Both the position numbers and the translations under genes were made by a program. Source: CBDDIP01 sp965229005 (GTDB lineage: Bacteria > Actinomycetota > Acidimicrobiia > Acidimicrobiales > Ilumatobacteraceae). Taken from it: a DNA stretch of 64,000 nucleotides. The notes below the pieces were generated by a model, which had not been told where the DNA came from, ran no database searches, and saw nothing but the letters and a program-made list of their open reading frames with translations. This document shows, in pieces, positions 1-8,604 of the stretch. Position 1 is the stretch's first letter; each line of letters opens with the position of its first letter. The DNA lies in the NCBI GenBank assembly GCA_965229005.1, contig CBDDIP010000001.1, positions 248,001 to 312,000 of the forward strand, given 5' to 3'.

Positions 1-1
1 C

Positions 2-403
2 CAGTCGCACCGCTCGGATCGCACCGTCGTGCTCACCGGTGGCGTGCGCACGCCGTCCGACGCGCTGGTCGGTCCCGTCGCCGTCGGTGCACTCCGATCG
101 CTGCACCTCGACGCGGTGTACATGGGCGTGCACGGGATGAGCGAACGCGCCGGCTTCACGACGCCGAACCTGATGGAGGCGGAGACCAACCGCGCCTTCG
201 TGCAGGCCACCGAGCACCTCGTCGTGCTCGCTGATCACACGAAGTGGAACATCACCGGGCTCAGCTCCATCGCCGGTCTCAACGACGCAGCCGAAGTGAT
301 CACCGACCGCAACCTCCCGCCCGCAGCCCGAGCCATCCTCAGCGATCGCGTCGGCCGCGTGGTGCTGGCCGAACCGCTCATCGCAGAAGGATCGACTGCC
401 TGA
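2..403 (+). CDS. DeoR-family transcriptional regulator, C-terminal part (cut by window edge)
   Basis: This is the sugar-phosphate-sensing C-terminal domain of a DeoR/GlpR-type repressor. The frame is open from base 2, so the N-terminal helix-turn-helix lies outside the window. Visible family features are the VVLTGG start of the effector domain, the GVHG motif after a short linker, and the ADHTKW motif typical of DeoR effector domains. The stop codon overlaps the ATG of the next gene (TGATG), so the regulator and the sugar ABC ATPase are probably one transcript. With galT downstream, a role in sugar uptake or catabolism is likely. The inducer cannot be read from sequence. Confidence 0.85.
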   Translation, partial: QSHRSDRTVVLTGGVRTPSDALVGPVAVGALRSLHLDAVYMGVHGMSERAGFTTPNLMEAETNRAFVQATEHLVVLADHTKWNITGLSSIAGLNDAAEVITDRNLPPAARAILSDRVGRVVLAEPLIAEGSTA

Positions 404-1488
404 TGGCCACCGTCACGTTCAACAAGGCGTCGCGCATCTACAACGCCGGGACCCGCGCTGCAGTCGACGACCTCGACCTGGAGATCGCCGATGGCGAGTT
501 CCTCGTCCTCGTCGGCCCATCGGGCTGCGGCAAGTCGACGACGCTGCGAATGCTCGCCGGCCTGGAGCCGATCGACAGCGGCACCGTCAGCATCGGCACC
601 ACCGACGTGACGATGCTCCCACCCCGCGACCGCGACATCGCCATGGTGTTCCAGAGCTACGCGCTCTACCCGCACATGACCGTCGCCGAGAACATCGGCT
701 TCCACCTGAAGATCAAGCGCGTGCCGAAGGCGGAGATCGTCACCCGCGTCGCGGAAGCGGCCCGGCTGCTCGACCTCGAGGAGTACCTCGATCGCAAGCC
801 GGCGCGGCTCTCCGGCGGCCAGCGCCAACGCGTCGCCATGGGTCGCGCCATCGTCCGCCAGCCGCAGGTGTTCCTCATGGACGAACCGCTGTCCAACCTC
901 GACGCCAAGCTGCGCGTGCAGACCCGCACGCAGATCGCCGCGCTGCAACGCCGCCTCGGCGTCACCACCGTGTACGTCACTCACGATCAGGTCGAGGCGA
1001 TGACGATGGGCGATCGTGTGGCCGTGCTGAAGGACGGCGTGCTGCAGCAGTGCGCCACCCCTCGCGACCTGTTCACCCGGCCGTGCAACCTCTTCGTCGC
1101 CGGGTTCATCGGATCGCCGGCGATGAACCTGCTCGACGCCGAGCTCGACGGTGACGGCGCCGAGGCACACGGCGTGACGTTCCCGCTGACTCCTGCGCAG
1201 CGAGCAGCGCTCACCACCGGCGCCGTCACGTTCGGCATTCGCCCGGAGAGCCTGAGCGTGGTCGATGCCGGCACCGCCGGATCGATCGATGCCACGGTCG
1301 CTGCGGTCGAGGAGCTCGGTTCCGATTCGTTCCTGTACTGCAACCCGGTCGGCCAACCCGATCAGCTCCTCGTCGCTCGCGCCGCCGGCCTCACCTCCAA
1401 CCGCATCGGCGCCCCCGTGTCGCTGCGACCCGACGTCGAGGCGATGCATCGCTTCGACACCGCCTCCGGCGAACGCCTCCCCGACTGA
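403..1488 (+). CDS. Sugar ABC transporter ATP-binding protein (MalK/UgpC type)
   Basis: The 361-residue length matches CUT1-family MalK/UgpC/MsmK ATPases. Visible motifs in order are Walker A GPSGCGKST, Q-loop VFQSYALYPHM, signature LSGGQRQR, Walker B FLMDEPLSNLD and the H-loop VTHDQVEA. A C-terminal TOBE-like regulatory region follows (FGIRPESL). The ATG overlaps the stop of the DeoR regulator. An open frame continues upstream of this ATG, but it runs over the regulator and lacks family similarity, so I chose 403. The permease and binding protein are not in the window and may lie to the left. The ATPase may also be shared among several permeases, as known for MsmK/MsiK. The substrate is unknown. 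Confidence 0.93.
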   Translation: MATVTFNKASRIYNAGTRAAVDDLDLEIADGEFLVLVGPSGCGKSTTLRMLAGLEPIDSGTVSIGTTDVTMLPPRDRDIAMVFQSYALYPHMTVAENIGFHLKIKRVPKAEIVTRVAEAARLLDLEEYLDRKPARLSGGQRQRVAMGRAIVRQPQVFLMDEPLSNLDAKLRVQTRTQIAALQRRLGVTTVYVTHDQVEAMTMGDRVAVLKDGVLQQCATPRDLFTRPCNLFVAGFIGSPAMNLLDAELDGDGAEAHGVTFPLTPAQRAALTTGAVTFGIRPESLSVVDAGTAGSIDATVAAVEELGSDSFLYCNPVGQPDQLLVARAAGLTSNRIGAPVSLRPDVEAMHRFDTASGERLPD

Positions 1489-1494
1489 GCGACC

Positions 1495-2349
1495 GTGGCC
1501 GACGACGATCTGCACGACGTACGACATGATCCCCACCTCAGCACCGTCGTGCACGTGGTGCGGGCCCGACAGGGGCGTCCGAACCTGCCGTCCACCGGCT
1601 GCCCGTTCTGCGTCGGCGGTCTGGAGGCCCCGGACCCGTACGACGTGCGCTGGTTCGACAACCGCTGGCCGGCGATGCCCGACGAACGCTGCGAGGTGGT
1701 GCTGTACACGCCCGTGCACGACGCCACGTTCTGGTCGCTCGGCGTCGCCGGTGTGCGACGAGTGATCGACCTGTGGGCAGAGCGCACCACCACGCTCGGC
1801 GCGCGCGACGACATCGACTACGTCCTCGTCTTCGAGAACCGTGGCGCCGAGGTCGGCGCGACGATCTCGCACCCCCACGGACAGATCTACGCCTACGACC
1901 ACGTCCCGCAACGACCCGCGGCGCTGATCGCCAGCGGATGGCATCCCGACGCCGATCCCGGCGAGCGCCACGTCGCCACGCACGGCGGCTGGACCGCGTG
2001 GGTGCCGTTCGCCCCTGCCTACCCGGTCGCCGTCACGATGGCGCCGCGCACGCGCGTGCCCGACCTGCCGAGCCTCGACGACGAGGGTCGCAACGACCTG
2101 GCCGCGATGCTCGTCGACGTGCTCGCCCGACTCGACCGCCTCTACGGCGAACCGCTGCCCTACATGCTGTGGGTCAACCAGCGCCCGGTCGACGGTGGCG
2201 CATGGGCGGGCTCGTGGTGCAGCATCGAGATCGTCTCGCCGTGGCGCGCTGCGGGCGTGTCGCGGTTCATCGCCGCGGCCGAGGTGGCCGGCAACGAGCT
2301 GTTCAACCCGGTCGTCCCGGAAGATCTGGCGGCGAGGCTGCGCGGTTAG
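1495..2349 (+). CDS. galT: Galactose-1-phosphate uridylyltransferase
   Basis: Leloir-pathway enzyme that exchanges UMP between UDP-glucose and galactose-1-phosphate through a uridylyl-histidine intermediate. The family signature HPHGQIYAY is present; the second histidine (about residue 128) is the expected nucleophile. CPFC near residue 36 matches a metal site. At 284 residues it is shorter than the roughly 340-350 of E. coli GalT. The start is GTG, six bases after the ABC ATPase stop, so it probably belongs to the same sugar operon. Its 3' end overlaps the convergent enoyl-CoA hydratase gene by four bases. Another nucleotidyltransferase of the GalT/HIT group is possible, but the motif favours GalT. 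Confidence 0.85.
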   Translation: MADDDLHDVRHDPHLSTVVHVVRARQGRPNLPSTGCPFCVGGLEAPDPYDVRWFDNRWPAMPDERCEVVLYTPVHDATFWSLGVAGVRRVIDLWAERTTTLGARDDIDYVLVFENRGAEVGATISHPHGQIYAYDHVPQRPAALIASGWHPDADPGERHVATHGGWTAWVPFAPAYPVAVTMAPRTRVPDLPSLDDEGRNDLAAMLVDVLARLDRLYGEPLPYMLWVNQRPVDGGAWAGSWCSIEIVSPWRAAGVSRFIAAAEVAGNELFNPVVPEDLAARLRG

Positions 2350-3137
2350 GCGTTGGTGTCGATGGGGTTGAACGCCGGCGACCGCTTCTGCAGGTAGCTG
2401 GAGACGCCCTCTTTGAAGTCGGGACGTCCGAGCGATGCCTTCATCAGCTCGATGGCGTTGCTGCCGGCAGCGTCGATCGACAGCAGCTGATCGGCGTAGA
2501 CCTGGCGCTTCATCACGGCCATCGACGTCGGCGACGCGTTGACCGCCATGTCCGCGGCGTACTCCATCACCCGGTCGAGCAGGTGCTCGGGCTCGACGAC
2601 CTCGTTGACGAGGCCCATCGCCTGCGCCTCTTCGGCGAGCACGACGCGGCCGGACAGCAGCAGGTCCATCGAGTGCGCGGTGCCCACGAGACGAGGCATC
2701 ACCCACGAGATGCCGTACTCGGCGATCAGGCCACGACGCGAGAACGCGGTGGTGAACTTGACGCCCTTGCCGGCGAAGCGGATGTCGCACATCAGCGCCA
2801 TCACCAGACCGATGCCGGCCGCCGGTCCGTTGATCGCGGCGATCACCGGCTTGGGCAGCGTCGTGACGTAGTGCTCCGGGCGCAGGTCGACACCCGCCGG
2901 GTTGTCGTTGCCACCGCCCAGACCCTGCAGCACGTCCATGTCGGCACCGGCACAGAAGCCGCGGCCAGCGCCGGTGACGACGATGACCTTCACCTCCGGG
3001 TCGGCAACCGCTTGGTCGAGCAGCGCGAAGTAGCGGGCATGCAGTTCGCCGTTGTAGGCGTTCAGGCGCTCCGGCCGGTTCAGCGTGAGCAGGGCGATGC
3101 CGGGGTCGCGGCGTTCGTACAGGACGGTGTCACTCAT
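2346..3137 (-). CDS. Enoyl-CoA hydratase/isomerase family protein
   Basis: A crotonase-fold protein of 263 residues, the usual family length. It has the oxyanion-hole segments GRGFCAGADMDVLQG and NGPAAGIGLVMALMCDIR, and then RRGLIAEYGISW, where the active-site acid/base region lies. I chose the ATG at 3137 (MSDTVLYERR) because it aligns with crotonase N-termini and gives an eight-base overlap with the end of lgt. An in-frame start eight codons upstream lies deep inside lgt. It is the last gene of the ferredoxin-esterase-lgt group. The exact CoA substrate is unknown; hydratase, isomerase and hydrolase members look alike at this level. Confidence 0.9.
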   Translation of the reverse strand: MSDTVLYERRDPGIALLTLNRPERLNAYNGELHARYFALLDQAVADPEVKVIVVTGAGRGFCAGADMDVLQGLGGGNDNPAGVDLRPEHYVTTLPKPVIAAINGPAAGIGLVMALMCDIRFAGKGVKFTTAFSRRGLIAEYGISWVMPRLVGTAHSMDLLLSGRVVLAEEAQAMGLVNEVVEPEHLLDRVMEYAADMAVNASPTSMAVMKRQVYADQLLSIDAAGSNAIELMKASLGRPDFKEGVSSYLQKRSPAFNPIDTNA

Positions 3138-3990
3138 CAGTGGCAACGTAGCCCTCGGCATCCGCGTCCTGCGGGTCCGAGGGCTGTTCCGCTTCCTCGC
3201 CGCGGTGACGGAGCGAGTCGATCACGAGGAAGCCGACAGCGCAGACGAAGATGACGATCGCCATCCACTGGTTCAGTCGAAGTCCCCCCACGTGGTGCGC
3301 CGTGTCGATGCGCAGTCCTTCCACCCAGAACCGTCCCACGGCGTAGCCGGCGACGAACACGGCCATCAACCGACCCGGCCGCAGCCACCCCCGGCGACCG
3401 ATGAGGATCAGGACGCCGGCCAGCGCCACGTTCCACAGCGCTTCGTAGAGGAAGGTGGGGTGAAAGGTGGTGCCGTGCGCGTAGCCCTCGGGCAGGTGCG
3501 CATCGTCGATGCGCAACCCCCACGGCAGCGTGGTCGCCTTGCCGAACAGCTCCTGGTTGAACCAGTTGCCCAGACGGCCGATCGCCTGCGCGATCGGGAT
3601 GGCCGGCGCAGCGGCGTCCATCATCGCCGAGACGCGAACACCGCGACGGCGCGTCGCCCACGCGCCGACGATGACGCCGAACAACAGGCCGCCGGGGATG
3701 CCGAGGCCGCCCTCCCAGATCTTGAAGATGCGCGCCGGGTCGTCGCGGAACAGCTGGTAGTCGGTGACCACGTGGTACAGCCGGGCGCCGATGACACCGG
3801 CGATGACCGCCGACACGGCCATCGAGCTGGCGTCGTCGCGAGTGCCGGCGCCCGCCGCTTCCAAGCGGCGCCCAGTGAGCGACACCGCGGCGACCACGCC
3901 GAGGGCGATCATCAGGCCGTAGGCGTGGATCGAGATCGGACCGATCTCGAGGTTGCCGCTCGACGGGCTGGGGATCGAGGCGATCATCAT
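3130..3990 (-). CDS. lgt: Prolipoprotein diacylglyceryl transferase
   Basis: Integral membrane enzyme that moves diacylglycerol from phosphatidylglycerol to the lipobox cysteine of prolipoproteins, the first step of lipoprotein maturation. At 286 residues it shows the Lgt signature GRLGNWFNQELFG, HAYGLMIALGV near the N-terminus, and GGLGIPGGLLFG. Several hydrophobic spans fit the seven-helix fold. The ATG at 3990 overlaps the esterase stop (ATGA), so translation is probably coupled. A charged C-terminal tail (EEAEQPSDPQDADAE) is typical of actinobacterial Lgt. Confidence 0.95.
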   Translation of the reverse strand: MMIASIPSPSSGNLEIGPISIHAYGLMIALGVVAAVSLTGRRLEAAGAGTRDDASSMAVSAVIAGVIGARLYHVVTDYQLFRDDPARIFKIWEGGLGIPGGLLFGVIVGAWATRRRGVRVSAMMDAAAPAIPIAQAIGRLGNWFNQELFGKATTLPWGLRIDDAHLPEGYAHGTTFHPTFLYEALWNVALAGVLILIGRRGWLRPGRLMAVFVAGYAVGRFWVEGLRIDTAHHVGGLRLNQWMAIVIFVCAVGFLVIDSLRHRGEEAEQPSDPQDADAEGYVATDE

Positions 3991-4745
3991 GCGCACACCT
4001 TGCTGGCGAACCGCACGGTGGCGTCGACGATCAGGTCGCGATCGAAGTCGCGAGTGGCGACGTGGTAGCTGCGTTCCAGCGAGATGCGCTCGACGGGCCC
4101 GCCGTACGTGTCGGCGAGCAGATCGCTCTGGGCCGGCTCCACCACGTGGTCCTGCGGGCTGGTCATCAACAGCAGCGGCATCGTCATCGTCGGGTACTCG
4201 ACCGGCAGAGCAGCAGCCCCGTCGACGAGCAACGAGCGCAGCGCGCGAAGCGGCGTTCCCTCGTACGCGTTGTCCGCGGCGTCCGGATCGGCGATGTCGC
4301 TGCCCACGCCCGGCATCACCTCGGTGCCACCGTCGATCATCGCGTCGAGCATCCCGAGCACCTCGTCGGGTTGCGACCGGGTGACCGGATTGATGCACAC
4401 GAGCCCGACGACCTCGGGATGATCGGCGCTCACCCGCAGGCCGAGCGCGCCGCCCATGCTCAACCCGACGACCACCACGTGCTCGGTACGAGCAGCGAGT
4501 CGTTGGTACGCCGACTCTGTCTCGCCAGCCCAATCGGCCCAACCCAGGTCCATCAGGTCGTCCATCGCCGTCCCGTGGCCGGGCAGGAGCGGGAGCTCGA
4601 CGTGGAAGCCCGCCGCGGCAAGTCCCTCGGCGATGGACCGCATCGACCCGGTGTTGGCGGTGAAACCGTGGAGGACGAGCGCTCCGATGGTCGACTGCGC
4701 ATGGTGCGACCAGGGCTCGGCTCCGGGCTGGATCGGTGACGTCAC
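3987..4745 (-). CDS. Alpha/beta hydrolase, carboxylesterase/monoacylglycerol lipase type
   Basis: A 252-residue serine hydrolase. The oxyanion segment VLHGFTANTGSM, the nucleophile elbow GLSMGG, the acid region (SPQDHVV) and the late histidine (SYHVATRDFD) give a full Ser-Asp-His triad. PLLPGHGT is typical of the EstD/Est30 thermostable carboxylesterase group. I chose the GTG at 4745 (VTSPIQPGAEP) because the frame further upstream runs over the ferredoxin gene. It lies 17 bases after ferredoxin and overlaps lgt by four bases, so it belongs to the same operon. No signal peptide is seen, so it is probably cytoplasmic. Confidence 0.88.
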   Translation of the reverse strand: MTSPIQPGAEPWSHHAQSTIGALVLHGFTANTGSMRSIAEGLAAAGFHVELPLLPGHGTAMDDLMDLGWADWAGETESAYQRLAARTEHVVVVGLSMGGALGLRVSADHPEVVGLVCINPVTRSQPDEVLGMLDAMIDGGTEVMPGVGSDIADPDAADNAYEGTPLRALRSLLVDGAAALPVEYPTMTMPLLLMTSPQDHVVEPAQSDLLADTYGGPVERISLERSYHVATRDFDRDLIVDATVRFASKVCA

Positions 4746-4762
4746 CGCACGAGTATGCCCGT

Positions 4763-5074
4763 TCAGACGTACGGGTCGTTGTCGGTGAGTGGCTCTTCCC
4801 ACCACTCCGACGGGGCGCCGGCGGTCTCCCATTCCGGGAACGGGTAGATGCAGTTGACCGGGCAGGCCGGCAGGCACTTGTCGCAGCCGCTGCACAGCTC
4901 GGGGATGATCACCACGTCGGCGCCGTGGTTGAAGATCGCCCCGAAGTGCGGTGGGCAGTGCCGCAGGCACGCATCGCAGTTGATGCACTCGGCCATCTCG
5001 ATGCGCACCGGCACGTTCTTCCACTTCGCGTTCCGAGTCCGCGTCTCGATCCGCTCCGTCCTCGCATCCCCCAT
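4763..5074 (-). CDS. Ferredoxin with two 4Fe-4S clusters
   Basis: A small electron carrier of 103 residues. Two cluster-binding sets are visible: CINCDACLRHCPP and CSGCDKCLPACPV. The C-terminus is acidic and Trp-rich (SEWWEEPL). I chose the ATG at 5074 (MGDARTERIE); a start nine codons upstream would run into the promoter region. It is first in the minus-strand group ferredoxin-esterase-lgt-enoyl-CoA hydratase and is divergent from a TetR gene, with a perfect palindrome between them. The redox partner is not evident. Confidence 0.9.
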   Translation of the reverse strand: MGDARTERIETRTRNAKWKNVPVRIEMAECINCDACLRHCPPHFGAIFNHGADVVIIPELCSGCDKCLPACPVNCIYPFPEWETAGAPSEWWEEPLTDNDPYV

Positions 5075-5102
5075 GAGCAGAAGTGTACGAGACCCACCCA
5101 CA

Positions 5103-5118
5103 TTGACCCGTGGGTCAA
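5103..5118. promoter_or_regulatory. Palindromic operator candidate between ferredoxin and TetR genes
   Basis: Perfect inverted repeat: arms TTGACCC and GGGTCAA with GT between them. It lies 28 bases upstream of the ferredoxin ATG and 20 bases upstream of the TetR GTG. Position and symmetry fit a TetR-dimer site that controls both directions. Binding is inferred. Confidence 0.55.
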
Positions 5119-5138
5119 GTCGTGAGCAGACTGGTCAC

Positions 5139-5789
5139 GTGCCCGCTCGAACGCCCAAGACGGAGATCGACGCGGCGCGCCGGCACACCGAGCAGGGAAA
5201 CGAGCGCAAATTGCAGCTGCTCGAGGCGGCGCAGGAGCTGTTCGCTGCCAACGGGTACCACAGCACGCGCATCGCCGACATCTGTGCTCGCGCCGGCGTC
5301 GCCAAGGGCTTGTTCTACTGGTACTTCCCGACCAAGGAGTCGCTGTTCGGCGAGCTGGTCCGTTCGATGCGCCATCAGTTGCGCCGCGCTCAGAAGTCGG
5401 CGATGGACACGCAGGCCGACCCGCTGGCACGGATCCGCCAGGGCGCCGAGGCCAGCGTGCACTTCACCGTTGCCCACCGCAGCTACTTCGCCCTGCTCGA
5501 CTCCGAGCGCTGGGACGAGGCGATCGCCCCCGTGCTGCGCGAGGGCAGCGATGTGTACCTCGACGACGTCGAGCGGCTGGTCCGCGAGGCACAGGCCAAC
5601 GGGCAGCTCCCCGACGGCGACGCCCGCTTCTACGCGGTGGGCGTGGTCGGCGCGGTGAGCTCGTTCGGCGCGGCGATCCGCAACGGCCGACTGGACATGG
5701 GCACCGACGAGCTGGCTGCGCTGGTGGGCACCTGGGTCATGCAGGCATTGGCAGGTCGAGCCGACCGTCCAATGTTGGATCCAGCCTGA
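5139..5789 (+). CDS. TetR/AcrR-family transcriptional regulator
   Basis: A 216-residue regulator. The N-terminal helix-turn-helix is clear: AAQELFAANGYHSTRIADIC, then RAGVAKGLFYWYFPTKESLF. The C-terminal ligand domain resembles TetR_C groups that respond to acyl-CoAs or lipids, but the ligand is unknown. I chose the GTG at 5139 (MPARTPKTE), just after the palindrome at 5103-5118; the open frame further upstream overlaps the ferredoxin gene. Autoregulation and control of the ferredoxin operon are likely from layout. Its 3' end overlaps the convergent HD-GYP gene by 53 bases. Confidence 0.9.
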   Translation: MPARTPKTEIDAARRHTEQGNERKLQLLEAAQELFAANGYHSTRIADICARAGVAKGLFYWYFPTKESLFGELVRSMRHQLRRAQKSAMDTQADPLARIRQGAEASVHFTVAHRSYFALLDSERWDEAIAPVLREGSDVYLDDVERLVREAQANGQLPDGDARFYAVGVVGAVSSFGAAIRNGRLDMGTDELAALVGTWVMQALAGRADRPMLDPA

Positions 5790-7500
5790 CCATCACCCGC
5801 AGGAAGGCGTCGACGATGCGCGGTTCGAACTGCGCGCCCTTCGCCCCGACGATGTAGTGGATCGCATCGATCGGCGACCACGCGTGCTTGTACGTGCGGC
5901 TGCTGGTGAGTGCGTCGTACACGTCGGCGACCGTCACGATGCGACCGCTGATCGGGATGTCGGTGCCCGCGAGACCACGTGGGTACCCGGCGCCGTTCCA
6001 GCGCTCGTGATGGGTGAGCGCCACTTCGGCAGCGAGCATGATCAGCGGCGAGGTGCTGCCCGACAGGATCTCCGCGCCGATCGTCGTGTGCGTCTTCATC
6101 ACGTCGAACTCTTCGGGCGTCAACGGGCCGGGCTTCAGCAGGATCGCGTCGGGCACGGCCACCTTGCCGATGTCGTGCAGCCGGCCGGCGAGCTGGATCT
6201 GGCGCACCCAGTCGGGGTCCTCGCCGAGCTCGGCAGCGATGTGACCCGACAGGTCGCCGACGCGCACGGTGTGCTCGCCGGTGTCGGTGTCGCGGAACTC
6301 GGCGAGCACGGCGAGACGTTGGAACGCCTCCACCTGGTAGTCCTCGAGCTCGTGCGTGCGGCCACGGACGAGCGCTTCGAGCTCGCTCGTGCGAAGACGC
6401 AGGATCTCTGCGTGCTGGCGGGTGTTCTCCGTGTCGTGCGCGATCTGGAGCGTCTTGATGCGCAGGTCGGTGCCGCGGTTGAACAGCTCCTCGTTCAGCT
6501 GGAAGCGCGCCTCCTGGTGCGAGAGCGCCTCCTCGAAGCGTCCCTGCCCCTTGAACAGCTGGGCGAGCTTGCTGTGCGCCGCCAACGCCATCTCGGTCTT
6601 CTGCGCAGCAAGCGCGAGGTCGAGCGCTTCGCTCAGTGCGGCGGCGGCACCGGCATGGTCGCGGCGCGCCAGTTGCACCTCGCCACGAGCGAGCCGTGCG
6701 GAGATGAGCGTGGTCGGCGAGACGTCGACGCGCTTGGCCGAACGGTCGCTCATGATCTCGTCGGCGTCGTCGAGGCACTCAGCCGCGCGATCGAGCGCGT
6801 TCAGCGAGACGTAGCCCTCGGCAAGTCGGGCGAGGATGTCGGGCACGAATGCAGGAGCGTGCTCACGGGCCAGCTCCAGCGCTTGTTCGCCGAGGCTGAC
6901 AGCGAGGAGGTTCTCGTTGCGATCGGCGCGGACCTTGGCCATGTTGGCCAACGTGACGGCGTCGTTCTCCGGGCGATCGAGGCCCTTGTTCGCGGTGAGC
7001 GCCGCTTCGTAGGTGACGATGGCCCGGTCGGTGTCGCGCAGGCTGTGGTGGATGACGGCGATCGTGTTGAGCAGGTTGCCCTCGTCCACCTTGTGATCGG
7101 TGGTGCGGTACAGCTCGAGCGCCTGCAGCGAGCACGACAAGGCCTCGGTGTAGTTGCCGGCGTTGTAGTGGACGATGCCGACCAGGTTCAGCGCCCAGAC
7201 CTCGACGACGGTGGCGCCGCACTTGCGGGCCAGCTCGCGAGCCTCCAATGCGAGCGCGAACGCCTCGTCCGCACTGCCCGACGCGTAGGACACGCTGGCG
7301 AGGCGGTAGAGGGCTTCGGCTTCGCCCGGCTCGTCTCCTCGAGAGCGGGCCAGCACACGGGCCTGCTGCACCAGACCGCGTGCACGTGACAGATCGACGG
7401 CTTCGACGGCGCGCGCGTCATCGAGGAGGTCGCGGACCGTCTGTCCGCCTCCTGACTCTTCGATGCGTGACGCTGTCGACACGGTCACTTCATGCCACAT
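5737..7500 (-). CDS. TPR-repeat protein with C-terminal HD-GYP phosphodiesterase domain
   Basis: 587 residues. Residues about 20-360 are helical TPR-like repeats (ALYRLASVSYASGSADEAF and similar). A coiled segment follows at about 365-400 (LRTSELEALVRGRTHELEDY), then an HD-GYP domain at about 405-570. HD-GYP landmarks are RDTDTGEHTVRV, LHDIGKVAVPDAIL (H442, D443), HHERWNGAGYPRGL and ADVYDALTSSRTYK, so the metal ligands look intact. The canonical GYP is here GYPRGL. It probably degrades cyclic-di-GMP in response to a protein signal bound by the TPR part. It lacks a receiver domain. The gene stands alone, with about 220 bases before the divergent M48 gene. Confidence 0.88.
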   Translation of the reverse strand: MWHEVTVSTASRIEESGGGQTVRDLLDDARAVEAVDLSRARGLVQQARVLARSRGDEPGEAEALYRLASVSYASGSADEAFALALEARELARKCGATVVEVWALNLVGIVHYNAGNYTEALSCSLQALELYRTTDHKVDEGNLLNTIAVIHHSLRDTDRAIVTYEAALTANKGLDRPENDAVTLANMAKVRADRNENLLAVSLGEQALELAREHAPAFVPDILARLAEGYVSLNALDRAAECLDDADEIMSDRSAKRVDVSPTTLISARLARGEVQLARRDHAGAAAALSEALDLALAAQKTEMALAAHSKLAQLFKGQGRFEEALSHQEARFQLNEELFNRGTDLRIKTLQIAHDTENTRQHAEILRLRTSELEALVRGRTHELEDYQVEAFQRLAVLAEFRDTDTGEHTVRVGDLSGHIAAELGEDPDWVRQIQLAGRLHDIGKVAVPDAILLKPGPLTPEEFDVMKTHTTIGAEILSGSTSPLIMLAAEVALTHHERWNGAGYPRGLAGTDIPISGRIVTVADVYDALTSSRTYKHAWSPIDAIHYIVGAKGAQFEPRIVDAFLRVMVRLDPTLDGRLDLPMPA

Positions 7501-7722
7501 CCAATTTTGGTCGGTGCCCGTGAGCTGGGCTGCTGCTGCAAAGGTTAAGCAGTCCGTGGTCGGGCGTGCAGGGATAGCGAGGTTCCTTGATACGACCTTG
7601 ATCCTCGCTGACCGCGTTCGTCACCCACGCAGGGTGCCCACGTCGACGGTGGTTGCCAACCCGGCGACCTTCTATCGTGGAACCTTCCGGGCCTGCCCTT
7701 CTATGACCGCGACCACACCTTC
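7501..7722. other. Divergent intergenic region between HD-GYP and M48 genes
   Basis: 222 bases without a supportable gene. It must hold the promoters of both divergent neighbours. I saw no confident promoter, long palindrome or terminator. Confidence 0.4.
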
Positions 7723-8604
7723 ATGACCGCCGCACGGCGGAGCATCGACACCTCTGCCGTCGCCGCAGTGGTGCCCGTGCTCGCGCTTGCTCCGCTGTGG
7801 TTGCTGGCGCTCCTCGTGTTCTGGTGGCCGCTGCACCTCGTGTGGCAGATCTCGTTCACGATGTTCGCCCTCGGCTACCTCGTTGCCTCGGTGCTCCTGT
7901 TCCTCCGACCGGTGCAGGTGCTGCTGCTCGCTCCCCTCCTCGGGGCACGCCGCCCGACGCGCAACGAGCGGGCGCTGCTCGACATCTCCTGGCGATCGGT
8001 GCTGCAGGCGAACCGCCTGCCGGCACGCCGCTACGTGCTGGCGGTTCTGCCAGCACAGGAGCTCAATGCGTTCGCTTGCGGCGGCCACCTCGTGGTCGTG
8101 ACGTCGTACGCGGTGGCGGCACTGCCCCGCGACGAACTGGCCGGCGTGCTGGCCCATGAGCTCAGCCACCACCTCGGGTTCCACACCGTGCCCCTGACGC
8201 TCGGCCAGTGGCTCAGCCTGCCCGTGCTGTTGCTCGCCCGCATCGGGTTCTTCCTGCAGAGCGTGTCGACTGCGGCGACCGAGAACTTCGCCTCGCACTC
8301 TGCGGCGATCACGGCCATCGGTCGGGTGATCAGTTCGCTGCTGCGAGCAGTCTCGTGGGTCTTCCTCAGCGGGTTGCTCGTCAGCAACACGATCGCCAAC
8401 GCAGTCAGCAGGAACGCCGAATTCCAGGCCGACGAGCGCGTCGTGAGTATGGGTTTCGGCAAGCCGCTCGCCAGCGCGCTGCGTCGGGTCGTCAACCACG
8501 GCCTCGGCGAGCGCCCGACGAGCTTCCGCGAGCGCCTCGCCGCCACACATCCGCCGGCGCGCACCCGTGTCGCCCGCATCGAAGCGCAGCTGCGGCGGCA
8601 ATGA
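7723..8604 (+). CDS. M48-family membrane zinc metalloprotease
   Basis: A 293-residue HtpX/Ste24-like protease. The zinc motif HELSHH starts at residue 145, and a downstream AEFQADE supplies the third ligand. Two hydrophobic segments near residues 13-70 and another pair around 165-220 suggest a membrane enzyme with a cytosolic active site. ELNAFACGG matches the M48 segment ahead of the catalytic helix. The stop overlaps the ATG of the ABC ATPase gene (ATGA), and that gene overlaps the permease gene, so all three are one transcript. It may act in membrane protein quality control; the link to the exporter is suggested only by the operon. Confidence 0.9.
   Translation: MTAARRSIDTSAVAAVVPVLALAPLWLLALLVFWWPLHLVWQISFTMFALGYLVASVLLFLRPVQVLLLAPLLGARRPTRNERALLDISWRSVLQANRLPARRYVLAVLPAQELNAFACGGHLVVVTSYAVAALPRDELAGVLAHELSHHLGFHTVPLTLGQWLSLPVLLLARIGFFLQSVSTAATENFASHSAAITAIGRVISSLLRAVSWVFLSGLLVSNTIANAVSRNAEFQADERVVSMGFGKPLASALRRVVNHGLGERPTSFRERLAATHPPARTRVARIEAQLRRQ

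Noticed and set aside
235..2790. Very long open frame (about 850 codons) on the minus strand
   Set aside because: It is antisense to the ABC ATPase and galT, has Arg/His/Asp-rich composition typical of shadow frames in high-GC DNA, and no family motif.
7507..7520. ACCGACCA on the minus strand before the HD-GYP gene as a sigma-28 -10 box
   Set aside because: No CCTWGAA-type -35 lies 14 bases upstream.
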